Shown: positions 16,859-24,833 of the stretch, one piece after another | Numbering within the stretch: the first letter of the stretch is position 1 | Layout of the letters: the number at the start of each line of letters is the position of its first letter | Assembly (NCBI GenBank): GCA_017934745.1 | Contig: JAGBIY010000011.1 | Location: 79,178-143,177 of the forward strand | Direction of reading: 5' to 3' | Length of the DNA: 64,000 nt | Source: Treponema sp. | Lineage (GTDB): Bacteria; Spirochaetota; Spirochaetia; Treponematales; Treponemataceae | The notes under the pieces: model-generated | The model's input: the letters and a program-made list of their open reading frames with translations, nothing else | What the model was told of the DNA's origin: nothing | Database searches by the model: none | Position numbers and translations under genes: made by a program

Positions 16859-17976
16859 CTATTTGTTCTCTTCCGCGAATTTCTTCATGAATTCGACGAG
16901 CGCCTTCACTCCGTCGAGCGTCATGGCGTTGTAGATTGAAGCGCGCATTCCGCCGACCAAGCGGTGTCCCTTGAGGTTCACAAGACCGGCCTTCGTGGCT
17001 TCCTTCACGAACTTGTCGTTGATTTCCTTCTCTTTCGGGTCGTCGGCGACACCCTTGGAGTATTTCGTGAGGAACGGAACGTTCATCAAAGAGCGGCTGC
17101 CCTTCTCCGCAGTCGCGCGGTAGAAGTCGCTTGAGTCGAGGTAGTTGTAGAGGTAGTCAGCCTTCTCCTTGTTGCGCTTGAGCATTCCCTCTGCGCCTCC
17201 GTTCTTCTCAATCCAGTGCAAGACTTTTCCGAGGACGTAGATTGTGTAGCATGGCGGAGTGTTGTACATTGAGCCGTTGTCCGCGTGTGTCTTGTATGCG
17301 AGCATTGTCGGTGTTCCAGGCAGGCAGTTCTCCGGCTCTGGAATCAAGTCCTCGCGGACGATTGCGAGAGTGACGCCGGCAGGAGCCAAGTTCTTCTGCG
17401 CACCAGCGAAGAGGAGACCGAATTTAGAAACGTCGATAGGCTCTGAAAGAACGCATGAAGAGATGTCGGCCACGAGCGGGATGTTTCCAGTGTCAGGAAG
17501 GTACTCGTAGTGGGTTCCCATGATTGTGTTGTTCAAGCAGATGTAGACGTAGTCGTAGTCGCCTGTGACTTTCTCAACGCGTGGGATGTATGAATAGCCC
17601 TTGTCCTTCGAGGAGGCGATGACGTCTACGGCCACACCGAGCTTCTTGGCCTCTGCGGCGGCTTTCTTCGCCCAAACGCCTGTCTCGATGTAGGCGGCCT
17701 TCTTGTTCTTGATACCGAGGTTCTCGGCGACCATAGCGAACTGTGTAGAGCCGCCGCCCTGGATGAACATGACCTTGTAGTTCTCAGGAACGTTCATCAA
17801 CTTGCGGACCATCGCCTCCGCGTCCTGGATGATAGGCTCGTACGCCTTCGAGCGGTGGCTCATCTCCATTACGGACTGGCCGGTTCCATTGTAATCGAGC
17901 ATTTCGGCGGCGCATTCGTTCAAAACCTCTTCCGGCAAGCAAGAAGGACCAGCAGAGAAATTGTAGACTCTAGACA
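16859..17976 (-). CDS. serC: Phosphoserine aminotransferase
   Basis: Second step of serine synthesis: PLP-dependent transamination of 3-phosphohydroxypyruvate with glutamate. The 372-residue class V aminotransferase begins SRVYNFSAGPSCLPEEVL, with substrate-binding MEMSHRSKAYEPI near residue 40, FIQGGGSTQFAMVAENL near 72, and the PLP lysine in FAGAQKNLAPAGV near 195. The C-terminus has GHRLVGGMRASIYNAM. The ATG at 17976 has a GGGG ribosome binding site 8 nt upstream; a TTG seven bases further up is less likely. It leads the minus-strand serine/transport operon. Confidence 0.95.
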
Positions 17977-18135
17977 TTTTCAATACCCCTTTGTATCAAT
18001 TTATTTTTCACTGTGAATTTTTTCACAAAATCATGCTTCAATTTTATGATTTTGAACCGATATGGTCAAGGATTATTGAGAATTTTGAAGAAAAATCTGT
18101 CATTTACTGTGATTTTTTTCACAATAAAGCGATAT

Positions 18136-18203
18136 TTATTAGGACTAAAGTCGAGTTTTTACAATGCAATAGCTGAAACGAGCGTAAGCGGGGTTCCGTC
18201 CAT
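18136..18203 (+). repeat. Palindromic element, copy B (left half only)
   Basis: It starts TATTAGGACTAAAGTCGAG and keeps the left arm through GCGGGGTTCCGTCCAT. It then breaks off into an unrelated hairpin carrying the TGAGCGnAGTCGAA core. The right half is absent, so the two repeat families are joined end to end. Confidence 0.8.
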
Positions 18204-18246
18204 GAAAAAACGGTCATTTCGACTTCGCTCAATAACCGTTTTTTAC
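18204..18246 (-). terminator. Terminator of the DUF2207 gene with repeat core in its loop
   Basis: AAAAAACGGT (18207-18216 region) pairs with ACCGTTTTTT (18234-18243). The loop is TTCGACTTCGCTCAAT, the second repeat family's core. It lies a few bases after the stop of the minus-strand gene ending at 18251. Confidence 0.7.
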
Positions 18247-18250
18247 TCTG

Positions 18251-20032
18251 TCAGCCTTTGGAATAGGCCTTTGAATAGCTTTCGTAGATTGGATTGTAGA
18301 CGCACGACAAAAGCGACTTGTGGTACTCGGAAGGAGAGGACGCAGGCTCTCCTGCTGACGAATCGATTGAATCGAACACGGAAGCCCACTTGTCGGCAAG
18401 ACCGAAGACGGCCGCGTACGGAAGAATCCGCTTGAAATACCCGCCGTCGCTTTCCTGCTTTGCCCGAAGTTCCTCGCTGTCAGCCGAAGCCGACGCGATG
18501 AATTTCTTCAAGCCCAAAAGACGGCCGGAAACCTCCAGATTGTACTTGGTCGGACGGCGGAGACGAGAGACCACCAAGTCAAGGGCGGTGACCAAAGCGA
18601 ACGGAACAATGACCAGGATTTTCGGAACAACAATGTCGGAAGAATGGGTGAAGCCCAAAGTCACCAAGGTCGAGACGGAAGCGACCAAAAGAGTGACGAG
18701 CCTCGTCATGATGAACGAATTTCCGCCGAAGATGAGCCGCTTTTTCCCGAACGAGACCAGAAGGCCGCAGACGAAGAGCAAAACCGCAGAAAATCCTCCG
18801 AAACCGCCGAAAAATTCAACCTTCGTGTTCAACTTCAAAAAGAGGAAGAGAAAGACGCACGAGACGAGGCAGACCCAGACCGAGCCTTTGTCGGTGAAAA
18901 GCTCCCGGTCGCCCTTGAACGCCTCCGACAGGCTGTTCCTTGAGGAGCGGACACCTTTCGCGACGCGCTCCGGCAGATTCGACAAATCCAAAGACACGGA
19001 AGAAGCGAAGAGCGAATCGAAAAATTTCCTTTCATATGTAGGCGCGTCGCCCGGCAAATCGGAAAGCCTCTTCAAAACGACCTTCTTCTTTCCGTCAAGC
19101 TCCGACTCTTCGATTCCCACAATGCCCTTGGAAGCCCAATACGGAACGAGGGAAAAGATATCGTCGATGTCGGCCGACGAATCCACGATGAAGCCCACCT
19201 CCGCGCTTGAGACACCGGCGGGCGGCTCCGACTCCAGCTCGGCATCGAACTTCTCCGACTTCTGGAAAAGGGAGAGCAGAAGCATGAGGGCAGCCACCGC
19301 GCAGGCCGACACGAACGAAACGACCGCGAGCAGAGAGAAGAGGAAAGTCCCCTTCCCGCCCACGAAATACCCCTCCGGCAGGCTCATGAAGACGGTGACG
19401 GCAGTGTTCTCTGGAACATCCTTCGCGCTCCCCGAAAAATGGCTCTTGTCGAAATCCACGTCCACGTTCAGCTTGTTCGACTTCTCCTTCCTGTCGCCGC
19501 TGACGACCGAGAATTCCGAGAGGTTTTCTATCTTCTTTTCGAACGCCACCTTGAACTTGAAGGACTTGACGGCCGCTCCGATTTCAGGCGAGAGGACAGA
19601 ATAATAGAAGAAATCGTAATCCTTGATTCTGTCGTCGGGGAAAACGATGTCGTAGGAGATTTTGAACTTCCGCTTTCCGGAGAACTTCGCTTCCCCGCTT
19701 TTTGCAGTGGCGGTGAAGACAGACGAATCATCAATCTCCAGGCCCTCGTCAAAGCCGTCGACCTTGAAATCCCTCACTTCAAGGACATACTTCATATTCA
19801 CACCGTCCTTGCTCCTGTAGAAGATTTCCTTCGGGATTTTCCGCGAGAATTCGTCAGACGGCTCCTTGAAATCCACATCGAGCGTCTCGCTCACGGAAAG
19901 TACGTCGTTCTCGGCGAGTTTTCCGCTCAAATCGAACGAGGAAATCTCATATCCGGCATCCTTGGAGAACGCCCGGAAGGAAACAAGCGAAAGCACGAGA
20001 GCAATCGCCATGAAAAGTTTTGATTTTCCCAT
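18251..20032 (-). CDS. DUF2207-domain membrane protein
   Basis: 593 residues. An N-terminal signal sequence (MGKSKLFMAIALVLSLVSF) is followed by an extracytoplasmic beta-rich domain with YEISSFDLSGKLAENDVLSV, DVDFKEPSDEF and KISYDIVFPDDRIKDYDFFY, matching the DUF2207 pattern. There is one helix near residue 250, a cytoplasmic segment (VGFIVDSSADIDDIFSLVPY to ERKFFDSLF), two or three more helices near 410-500, and a cytoplasmic tail (KKFIASASADSEELR). The role of DUF2207 proteins is unknown. The ATG at 20032 is chosen because the upstream extension reads into palindromic element C. Confidence 0.8.
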   Translation of the reverse strand: MGKSKLFMAIALVLSLVSFRAFSKDAGYEISSFDLSGKLAENDVLSVSETLDVDFKEPSDEFSRKIPKEIFYRSKDGVNMKYVLEVRDFKVDGFDEGLEIDDSSVFTATAKSGEAKFSGKRKFKISYDIVFPDDRIKDYDFFYYSVLSPEIGAAVKSFKFKVAFEKKIENLSEFSVVSGDRKEKSNKLNVDVDFDKSHFSGSAKDVPENTAVTVFMSLPEGYFVGGKGTFLFSLLAVVSFVSACAVAALMLLLSLFQKSEKFDAELESEPPAGVSSAEVGFIVDSSADIDDIFSLVPYWASKGIVGIEESELDGKKKVVLKRLSDLPGDAPTYERKFFDSLFASSVSLDLSNLPERVAKGVRSSRNSLSEAFKGDRELFTDKGSVWVCLVSCVFLFLFLKLNTKVEFFGGFGGFSAVLLFVCGLLVSFGKKRLIFGGNSFIMTRLVTLLVASVSTLVTLGFTHSSDIVVPKILVIVPFALVTALDLVVSRLRRPTKYNLEVSGRLLGLKKFIASASADSEELRAKQESDGGYFKRILPYAAVFGLADKWASVFDSIDSSAGEPASSPSEYHKSLLSCVYNPIYESYSKAYSKG

Positions 20033-20051
20033 TTGCAACCTCACTTTTTTA

Positions 20052-20250
20052 TATAGCAGGGCGAATGTCGAGTTTATGCATACCGTAGTTGCCGAAACGC
20101 GCTCCCAGCGGGAACCCATAGCCGAATGCGGCAGTACCGCTTCGCGGTGGCGTTAACATCGCGTGCGATGTTTAGTGCATTCGGCTATGGAACCCCACTT
20201 CCGCTCGTTTCTGCCATTGCACTGTGAAAACTCGACTTTCGCCCTTCTAT
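20052..20250 (-). repeat. Palindromic element, copy C (inverse orientation, with loop insertion)
   Basis: Same ends as the other copies. The variable stem is CATAGCCGAATGC pairing with GCATTCGGCTATG, the type seen in copy E. Near the central hairpin a three-base loop segment is replaced by about 23 bp containing the palindrome AACATCGCGTGCGATGTT (20155-20172). The element's edge includes the rex stop codon (20247-20249). Confidence 0.9.
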
Positions 20251-20861
20251 TTTGCCTTCGATGCCAGATTCGACAGGGCGAACGCCATCGAGACATTCTC
20301 CACTTCAAGGCCGGCCGGCAGTTTCAGAATCGTGTTCGTGTAGTTGACGATGCCTTTTATCCCGGCTGCGGAGAGCCTCTCGGCGATTTTCTGGGCATCC
20401 CGGTCGGCGACGCAGAGAATGGCGTAGTCGATTTTCATCTCCCCAATCTCGCCCTCCAAATCCGATGTCGAAAAAAGCGGAATCGTGGACTCCAGAAGCT
20501 CAATCCGGTTTGTGCTGGAGTCGAAGCCGGCTGCGATTCGGAAATTCGTCCCGGAGAAATCCGAATTCTCAAGGAGCGCGGCGCCGAGCTTCCCCAATCC
20601 GACGACGCAGCAGTTCCTGCGCCCCTCCTCGGAAAGGTTCAGTCTCTCGCGAATCGCCCTGCGTAGCTCCCCCGCCGGATATCCGTTCGACTTTCCCGAA
20701 TGCAGCTTCAAAAGGGAGATGTCCCTGCGTATCGTCGCCTCGCTCCAGCCGGTGCGCGACGAAATCTCTACGGAAGTTATCTTTGAATTTTCCTCAAGCT
20801 GTGAAAGAATCTGCGAAAGGGTCACGAGCCGCTTTCTTGAAGGAGAAGGAATCTGGTTCAT
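20247..20861 (-). CDS. rex: Redox-sensing transcriptional repressor Rex
   Basis: The 204-residue NADH/NAD+ sensor represses fermentation and respiration genes when NAD+ is high. An N-terminal winged helix (RLVTLSQILSQLEE, ITSVEISSRTGWSEATIRRD, a signature helix of Rex) is followed by the Rossmann domain with CCVVGLGKLGAALLENSDF near residue 85 and ILCVADRDAQKIAERLSAAG near 148. The ATG at 20861 is preferred to a TTG two codons upstream. Pyruvate formate-lyase and the alcohol dehydrogenase in this window are plausible targets, but I found no convincing Rex operator. The stop codon lies in the terminal repeat of palindromic element C. Confidence 0.93.
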   Translation of the reverse strand: MNQIPSPSRKRLVTLSQILSQLEENSKITSVEISSRTGWSEATIRRDISLLKLHSGKSNGYPAGELRRAIRERLNLSEEGRRNCCVVGLGKLGAALLENSDFSGTNFRIAAGFDSSTNRIELLESTIPLFSTSDLEGEIGEMKIDYAILCVADRDAQKIAERLSAAGIKGIVNYTNTILKLPAGLEVENVSMAFALSNLASKAK

Positions 20862-20873
20862 GCACAAAGATTA

Positions 20874-21467
20874 TCACGTTTGCGGCTTTGTAGCGAATGG
20901 AGATGATGGGAAAATCCATTTTTCTACTCTCAACTCCTGAAGTTCAAAGCGTTCGCCAATACTGATATGCAGAGAATCAGAAAGAGTAGGCTCTAATAGC
21001 GGACGAATGCATGATTCGTAGAGCTCCGCATCGGAAGCAGTCATGGTTGCTCTGAGCGAAAAAAGCGCGGGCGCAGTTGTGTCGTGATTATCATGCACAT
21101 CGTCCAAAATAAAAAACGGTCCATGCGATGCCTTCGGAATCGCATAGCGAACTCCGTCAGCATCCGTACCTGTCTCAAGGGCAAGCCCAAGAGATGCCGC
21201 CTCAGACAAAAGAGGTTCCCAATCAGTGCGACTTTTCACAGTAAGCCCGATTTCGTAGTCGCCGTCGTAGTGAAAATCATTGCAAGGAGCAAGCACAAGC
21301 GGAACACCGCCTGCATTTGCGTGCCAAGCTGCACAGATTTCGCCAGTTTGGTCAGCCACGCTACGCTTTTCGTTTTGTACGCCACAAGTTTCAAGCGACG
21401 TGACGGAATTTTTCAAGCGGTCATGTGAGAGAAAAATCGTTATGCAGTACAGGGAAAACTTTGACAT
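20874..21467 (-). CDS. Hypothetical protein upstream of rex
   Basis: About 197 residues from the ATG at 21467 (MSKFSLYCITIFLSHDRLKN). The start could also be a little upstream. GGVPLVLAPCNDFHYDGDYE, IGLTVKSRTDWEPLLSEAAS and YAIPKASHGPFFILDDVHD suggest an alpha/beta domain with a glyoxalase/VOC-like rhythm, but no metal-ligand set is clear. No function is assigned. The stop is 12 bp before the rex start, so the two are probably one transcript. Confidence 0.55.
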   Translation of the reverse strand: MSKFSLYCITIFLSHDRLKNSVTSLETCGVQNEKRSVADQTGEICAAWHANAGGVPLVLAPCNDFHYDGDYEIGLTVKSRTDWEPLLSEAASLGLALETGTDADGVRYAIPKASHGPFFILDDVHDNHDTTAPALFSLRATMTASDAELYESCIRPLLEPTLSDSLHISIGERFELQELRVEKWIFPSSPFATKPQT

Positions 21468-21527
21468 GGGATGAATTGTAACAGTTTTTTGACAGCACCA
21501 GAAATGCTCCATTATCCAAAAATTGAA

Positions 21528-21548
21528 TTTACTCAGCGATTGAGTAAA
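21528..21548. promoter_or_regulatory. Operator-like palindrome between divergent genes
   Basis: TTTACTCA (21528-21535) and TGAGTAAA (21541-21548) form an 8-bp inverted repeat with a 5-nt spacer. It lies in the intergenic stretch between the minus-strand gene starting at 21467 and the plus-strand gene at 21646. The regulator is unknown. Confidence 0.4.
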
Positions 21549-21645
21549 ATCAACAATTCATTCGGAAACAGCAGTTTTCCAAACATATTTGATATTTTCC
21601 TTTTTGCGCCATAAAAGTAAAATTCAACAAACGGGAGGAAAAGAA

Positions 21646-22344
21646 ATGACGAAAGAAGAAATCTGGACAAAGGCACAAAAATGCGCCGCAGCGGACAAAA
21701 TCGATGACGATACAAGAGAATACGTCAACTTTGCGTTCTATCTTTTGGAAAACGAAATCGAAAGCGATGACATTTTCATTCTGGCAGGGCTTTCCGAAAG
21801 CGATATTTCCTTCCGCTACGATGCACGCCATTATTTTGCACTTGTTTGCGATGCACTTAAAATCGAAATCGACGGGAGCAAGACCGATTATTTTTACGCA
21901 TGCTATCTGCTCGACTGCGTTAAATCAGGAAAAGTTTCCGCATTTGGCGCTGTTTTCGATTTGGCAAACTTGTATTTTCAAGAAAACAAGCAGATTTTTA
22001 AAGACTGGCTGGATTTTTCTTACCAGCTGGAAGCTTTGGACGACGAGTGCGTGCTTGTTGACCCAAGACTTACTCTGACAAAGACGAATGCACAATCGTA
22101 TATAGTGAGGCGTTTTGAGCTCTGGAAGATTTTTTATGATTTACCTCTGCCAGAAGATTTTAAGAAGCAGGCGTATTGCAAAAAGTGCGGATATCGCGTG
22201 GAGCCCAAAACTGTGGAGCGCGGATTTTTCAGAAAGTCGCTTCACACAATCTGCCCGAAATGCAAGGCGGAGGATTTTGCTTGGTGCTGCGACAACTCAG
22301 GAATGGAGATTTATCTTAACGGAAAAGCGTATACAAGTTCTTGA
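21646..22344 (+). CDS. Hypothetical protein with C-terminal zinc ribbon
   Basis: The 232-residue protein is acidic and helical (LENEIESDDIFILAGLSESD, YFYACYLLDCVKSGKVSAF) and ends in CKKCGYRVEPK...ICPKCKAEDFAWCC, two CxxC knuckles of a zinc ribbon. No known enzyme motif is visible. The ribosome binding site GGGAGG precedes the ATG. Base composition is AT-richer than the core genes, consistent with the surrounding accessory stretch. The function is unknown. Confidence 0.65.
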   Translation: MTKEEIWTKAQKCAAADKIDDDTREYVNFAFYLLENEIESDDIFILAGLSESDISFRYDARHYFALVCDALKIEIDGSKTDYFYACYLLDCVKSGKVSAFGAVFDLANLYFQENKQIFKDWLDFSYQLEALDDECVLVDPRLTLTKTNAQSYIVRRFELWKIFYDLPLPEDFKKQAYCKKCGYRVEPKTVERGFFRKSLHTICPKCKAEDFAWCCDNSGMEIYLNGKAYTSS

Positions 22345-22432
22345 GCGCAGCCGGACAAAATCCAAGGCGCAATGCTCTCGCTTATAGTAGAGTAACTTGT
22401 TTCCGCATGACGTTTCCAATATTCTTTTGGGC

Positions 22433-22594
22433 ATGTATCAGAAAAAACTGGAAGAAGACATCCGCTGTCCGCTTGAGTACGGCATGGAAGTTTTCGGCGG
22501 AAAATGGAACTCATCGTAGAAAGTAGGCATAGGAAAGGAAGCAGATGAGGAAATCAATTCTGTCGTGGACAACATAAATTTGATAATCGAATAG
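22433..22594 (+). pseudogene. Relic of an HxlR-type regulator gene, with a foreign-looking tail
   Basis: From the ATG at 22433 the first 28 codons read MYQKKLEEDIRCPLEYGMEV then FGGKWNSS and a stop. CPLEYxxxVFGGKW is the N-terminal signature of HxlR-family winged-helix repressors, normally 100-120 residues. In the same frame after the stop, EADEEINSVVDNINLIIE ends at 22594 and may be the tail of another gene, possibly a class V aminotransferase-like one (weak). This is a decayed remnant. Confidence 0.6.
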
Positions 22595-22604
22595 AGCAGC
22601 GGGC

Positions 22605-22640
22605 GACATGCTTTTCAAAGCCGCCCGCCCCACGCAAAAA
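22605..22640. other. GC-rich inverted repeat
   Basis: GCGGGCG pairs with CGCCCGC across a loop containing CTTTTCAAAG. No T-run follows on either strand, so its role is open. It may be the terminator remnant of the lost gene. Confidence 0.35.
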
Positions 22641-22663
22641 ACACCGCCATGGGGCAGCCCTCT

Positions 22664-22735
22664 CTAATTCTTCGCAGTGAAATACCCCGGATTTCCCTCC
22701 GTGTCCACATGCGCGTAAGTCACATCATTAAATTC
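22664..22735 (-). pseudogene. C-terminal gene fragment
   Basis: On the minus strand FNDVTYAHVDTEGNPGYF then TAKN and a stop reads like the well-formed end of a lost protein, with a stop codon immediately upstream in frame. The parent family is not recognised. It overlaps the end of the P-loop gene at 22728. Confidence 0.45.
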
Positions 22736-23213
22736 TCAGATTAAAGGGCGCGACGCTCAGAATATTCTTTGCCAACGTTTCAACACAGTTGCTATACCAC
22801 TTCATCGCTACATTTTTATTACTTGCTTTTTGATTGATTTTTGCAAGGGGAATTTCTATTTCAAAACCGTTTTTAACTCTGTATTTCTGTATAACTTTTT
22901 GAATATCTGCCCGTTCTTTTCCAAAACTTCGGATTGCGGTGATAATAATGTCACAAGGAACTTGCTTCAGAAAAGAATCAAAATTATTTATCGTTGGGAT
23001 ATTATCTGCGGCAGTGTTTATAACTATATCTACTTGCCTTCCTGAATTATCGTTTCCCCGAAGTTGATAAAGCCTGTCAACAGATATATTCCCTGTAGAC
23101 TGCGATTTTATTGTGTTGTATCCGTTCTTAATCAACTCTTGCGCTATATATTCTGCTGTCGTTGATTTTCCCGTATTTGACGAGCCTCCTATTAGCAATA
23201 TAGATATTGCCAT
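22728..23213 (-). CDS. Small P-loop ATPase/GTPase, function unknown
   Basis: The 161-residue protein starts AISILLIGGSSNTGKSTTAE, a canonical Walker A (GGSSNTGKST, residues ~8-17). CDIIITAIRSFGKERADIQK near residue 90 is a possible Walker B/strand. It resembles small nucleotide kinases or CobW/MobB-like P-loop proteins that manage one substrate. It is AT-rich compared with core genes. It forms a two-gene unit with the 70-residue cysteine-rich protein upstream (23280-23492) and is probably acquired. The start is ATG at 23213. Confidence 0.65.
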   Translation of the reverse strand: MAISILLIGGSSNTGKSTTAEYIAQELIKNGYNTIKSQSTGNISVDRLYQLRGNDNSGRQVDIVINTAADNIPTINNFDSFLKQVPCDIIITAIRSFGKERADIQKVIQKYRVKNGFEIEIPLAKINQKASNKNVAMKWYSNCVETLAKNILSVAPFNLRI

Positions 23214-23279
23214 TTTTTCCTCCAACAATTAATTTTCATCGGGAACTGGAGGAATTGCATTTCCCCCAGTTCCCTATTA

Positions 23280-23492
23280 TCACCTCTTAAAAACTACTTG
23301 AGGTGTGTGGCAATCTCGTCCGCAGCCACCATTGCAGTTTTGTAGATTCTGTATACACTGCTGAGGGGTGGTGTATTCAAACCGACCTCCATTAGGCCAC
23401 GACATACCACAATATTGGCAAATTGCATAGCAATACGATTTATCTGGCATACCGGACTTTGCAATGTCGAAAAGTGCTCCAAACAATCCCAT
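23280..23492 (-). CDS. Small cysteine-rich protein
   Basis: The 70-residue protein starts MGLFGALFDIAKSGMPDKSY and contains CYAICQYCGMSWPNG, then CIQNLQNCNGGCGRDC. This gives two CxxC-type pairs and further cysteines, probably a zinc-binding knuckle. A strong ribosome binding site (AGGAGG) supports this ATG. It lies 66 bp before the P-loop gene on the same strand, so it may be a partner or substrate. The function is unknown. Confidence 0.65.
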   Translation of the reverse strand: MGLFGALFDIAKSGMPDKSYCYAICQYCGMSWPNGGRFEYTTPQQCIQNLQNCNGGCGRDCHTPQVVFKR

Positions 23493-23553
23493 AATGTCCT
23501 CCTTTTTTGGTTCGATGTTTTTCAACAGTCAACGACCGCTGATTGACATCTTT

Positions 23554-23672
23554 GGTTAGCCGATTTTAAGCGAATGCGAGAAAATCGGCTAACAGCCATT
23601 CCGTCAATGGCTGTTAGTGTATACACTAACAGCTCGCTCCGCGAAAAATTTTCGCACAGACTGTGCGCATTT
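23554..23672. repeat. Chain of five adjoining, partly overlapping palindromes
   Basis: In order: GTTAGCCGATTTT/AAAATCGGCTAAC; CTAACAGCCATT/AATGGCTGTTAG; the perfect palindrome GTTAGTGTATACACTAAC; GCGAAAA/TTTTCGC; GCACAG/CTGTGC. Neighbours share CTAAC/GTTAG, so the first and second, and the second and third, are mutually exclusive folds. The chain lies between the cysteine-rich gene (minus) and the Rpn gene (plus). Confidence 0.75.
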
Positions 23673-23769
23673 CCGAACTTCATCATTTTTCCACCAGCAA
23701 AACTCAATCTTGACCACTCCCCTCCATTCGCAAACTTCTGTTTTTGTATACAAATTTCCCCATATCCCC

Positions 23770-23775
23770 TATCAT
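23770..23775 (+). promoter_or_regulatory. -10 box 6 nt before the Rpn start codon
   Basis: TATCAT ends 6 nt before the ATG at 23782 with no Shine-Dalgarno sequence. The -35 (TATACA, 17 bp upstream) is weak. Probable leaderless start. Confidence 0.4.
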
Positions 23776-23781
23776 GCAATC

Positions 23782-24678
23782 ATGGGTGTGAAAGACATTG
23801 CGGAAAAGAACCTGGAAGCATGGAACGATGTCTTTGCGGACATTGTGAACGTTCTGCTTTTCAAGGGAAAGAGAATCGTGCATGAAAACGAGCTTGAAAA
23901 CGACACGAAAGACAGCATGCTGAAAGCTGATGGCGGAGTTCATGAACAGGAAAGGGATGTATCGAAATTTTGGAAGAACGGGGAAATCCGAATATCGATT
24001 CTGGGATTTGAAAACCAGACAGTCCAAGACTACAAAATGCCTCTTCGGGTCATAAGCTACGACGGAGCTTCGTACAAGCAGCAACTTTTGGACAAGAAGA
24101 GCAGGAAGAACTACCCAGTCGCGACATTGGTGCTATATTTCGGGACAGACTCGAAATGGTCGGCACCGAAGAACCTGCTAGAATGCTTCGATGTGCCAGA
24201 AACGCTAAAGCCGTTTGTGAGCGATTACAAGATAAATGTTTTCAACATAGCGTGGCTCAGCGACAAAACCACAGAAATGTTCCAAAGCGATTTCAAATTC
24301 ATAGCGAAGTATTTCCAGACAAAGCGGAAAAACAAAAAATACGTTCCGACAAATGAGGAAATCAAGCACGTCGATTCTCTGCTCAAAATGTTCTCGACAC
24401 TAACCGGTGACAACCATTTTGAAGCGATTTATAATGACCGCATCTTAAGCAAAAAAGGAGGCGTTACCATGTGCGACATTGTTCAAAGTTTTGTAAACGA
24501 AGGAATCGAACGAGGCATTGAAGAAGGAATCGAACGAGGAATCGAAAAAGGCAAGGCTGAGTTGATAGCGAATCTCATTGAATCCGACGCTGGCAGCATA
24601 GAGCAGATTGCGGCTTGGGTAAAGCTTCCCGTGAGCGAAGTCAAGAAACTGGCGGAGAAAGTTCAAACAAAAGCGTAG
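23782..24678 (+). CDS. Rpn/PD-(D/E)XK transposase-like nuclease family protein, copy 1
   Basis: The 298-residue protein belongs to the family annotated as recombination-promoting nuclease (Rpn) or PD-(D/E)XK family transposase. The signature is GFENQTVQDYKMPLRVISYD near residue 80, followed by PVATLVLYFGTDSKWSAPKN and PFVSDYKINVFNIAWLS. Family members nick DNA and raise recombination, but activity here is untested. Near residue 235 a short in-frame repeat (EGIERGIEEGIERGIEKGK) forms a charged helix typical of Rpn C-termini. A paralog lies at 47555. Both start directly after a -10 box without a ribosome binding site. Confidence 0.8.
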   Translation: MGVKDIAEKNLEAWNDVFADIVNVLLFKGKRIVHENELENDTKDSMLKADGGVHEQERDVSKFWKNGEIRISILGFENQTVQDYKMPLRVISYDGASYKQQLLDKKSRKNYPVATLVLYFGTDSKWSAPKNLLECFDVPETLKPFVSDYKINVFNIAWLSDKTTEMFQSDFKFIAKYFQTKRKNKKYVPTNEEIKHVDSLLKMFSTLTGDNHFEAIYNDRILSKKGGVTMCDIVQSFVNEGIERGIEEGIERGIEKGKAELIANLIESDAGSIEQIAAWVKLPVSEVKKLAEKVQTKA

Positions 24679-24779
24679 AAGGGAAAGAAGCGGAAAAAAC
24701 CTTGTTTCTGCGAAAGCGCGCATTTCAGAACTTCTCCGTTTTCGCAGGCAAGATCAAAAATAACTTTTTGTTGCAAACG

Positions 24780-24827
24780 TTGACATTTTTTGTCGTTTAT
24801 TGACATTTTTTCCCAATTCAATAGAAT
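24780..24827 (+). promoter_or_regulatory. Promoter of the MATE gene, leaderless layout
   Basis: TTGACA (24800-24805) and TAGAAT (24822-24827) are 16 bp apart, and the ATG follows 6 nt later. A second TTGACA lies at 24780. There is no Shine-Dalgarno sequence, so transcription should begin at or within a base or two of the ATG at 24834. Confidence 0.6.
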
Positions 24828-24833
24828 TTTTGC

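Noticed and set aside
20033-20119. N-terminal extension of the DUF2207 protein
   Set aside because: The extension reads through palindromic element C. The signal peptide begins at the ATG at 20032.
23554-23672. Integron attC site (oral treponemes carry integrons)
   Set aside because: GGCTAAC...GTTAG resembles the attC ends, but the consensus positions differ, the hairpin is perfect without extrahelical bases, it is too short, and no integrase or cassette array is present.
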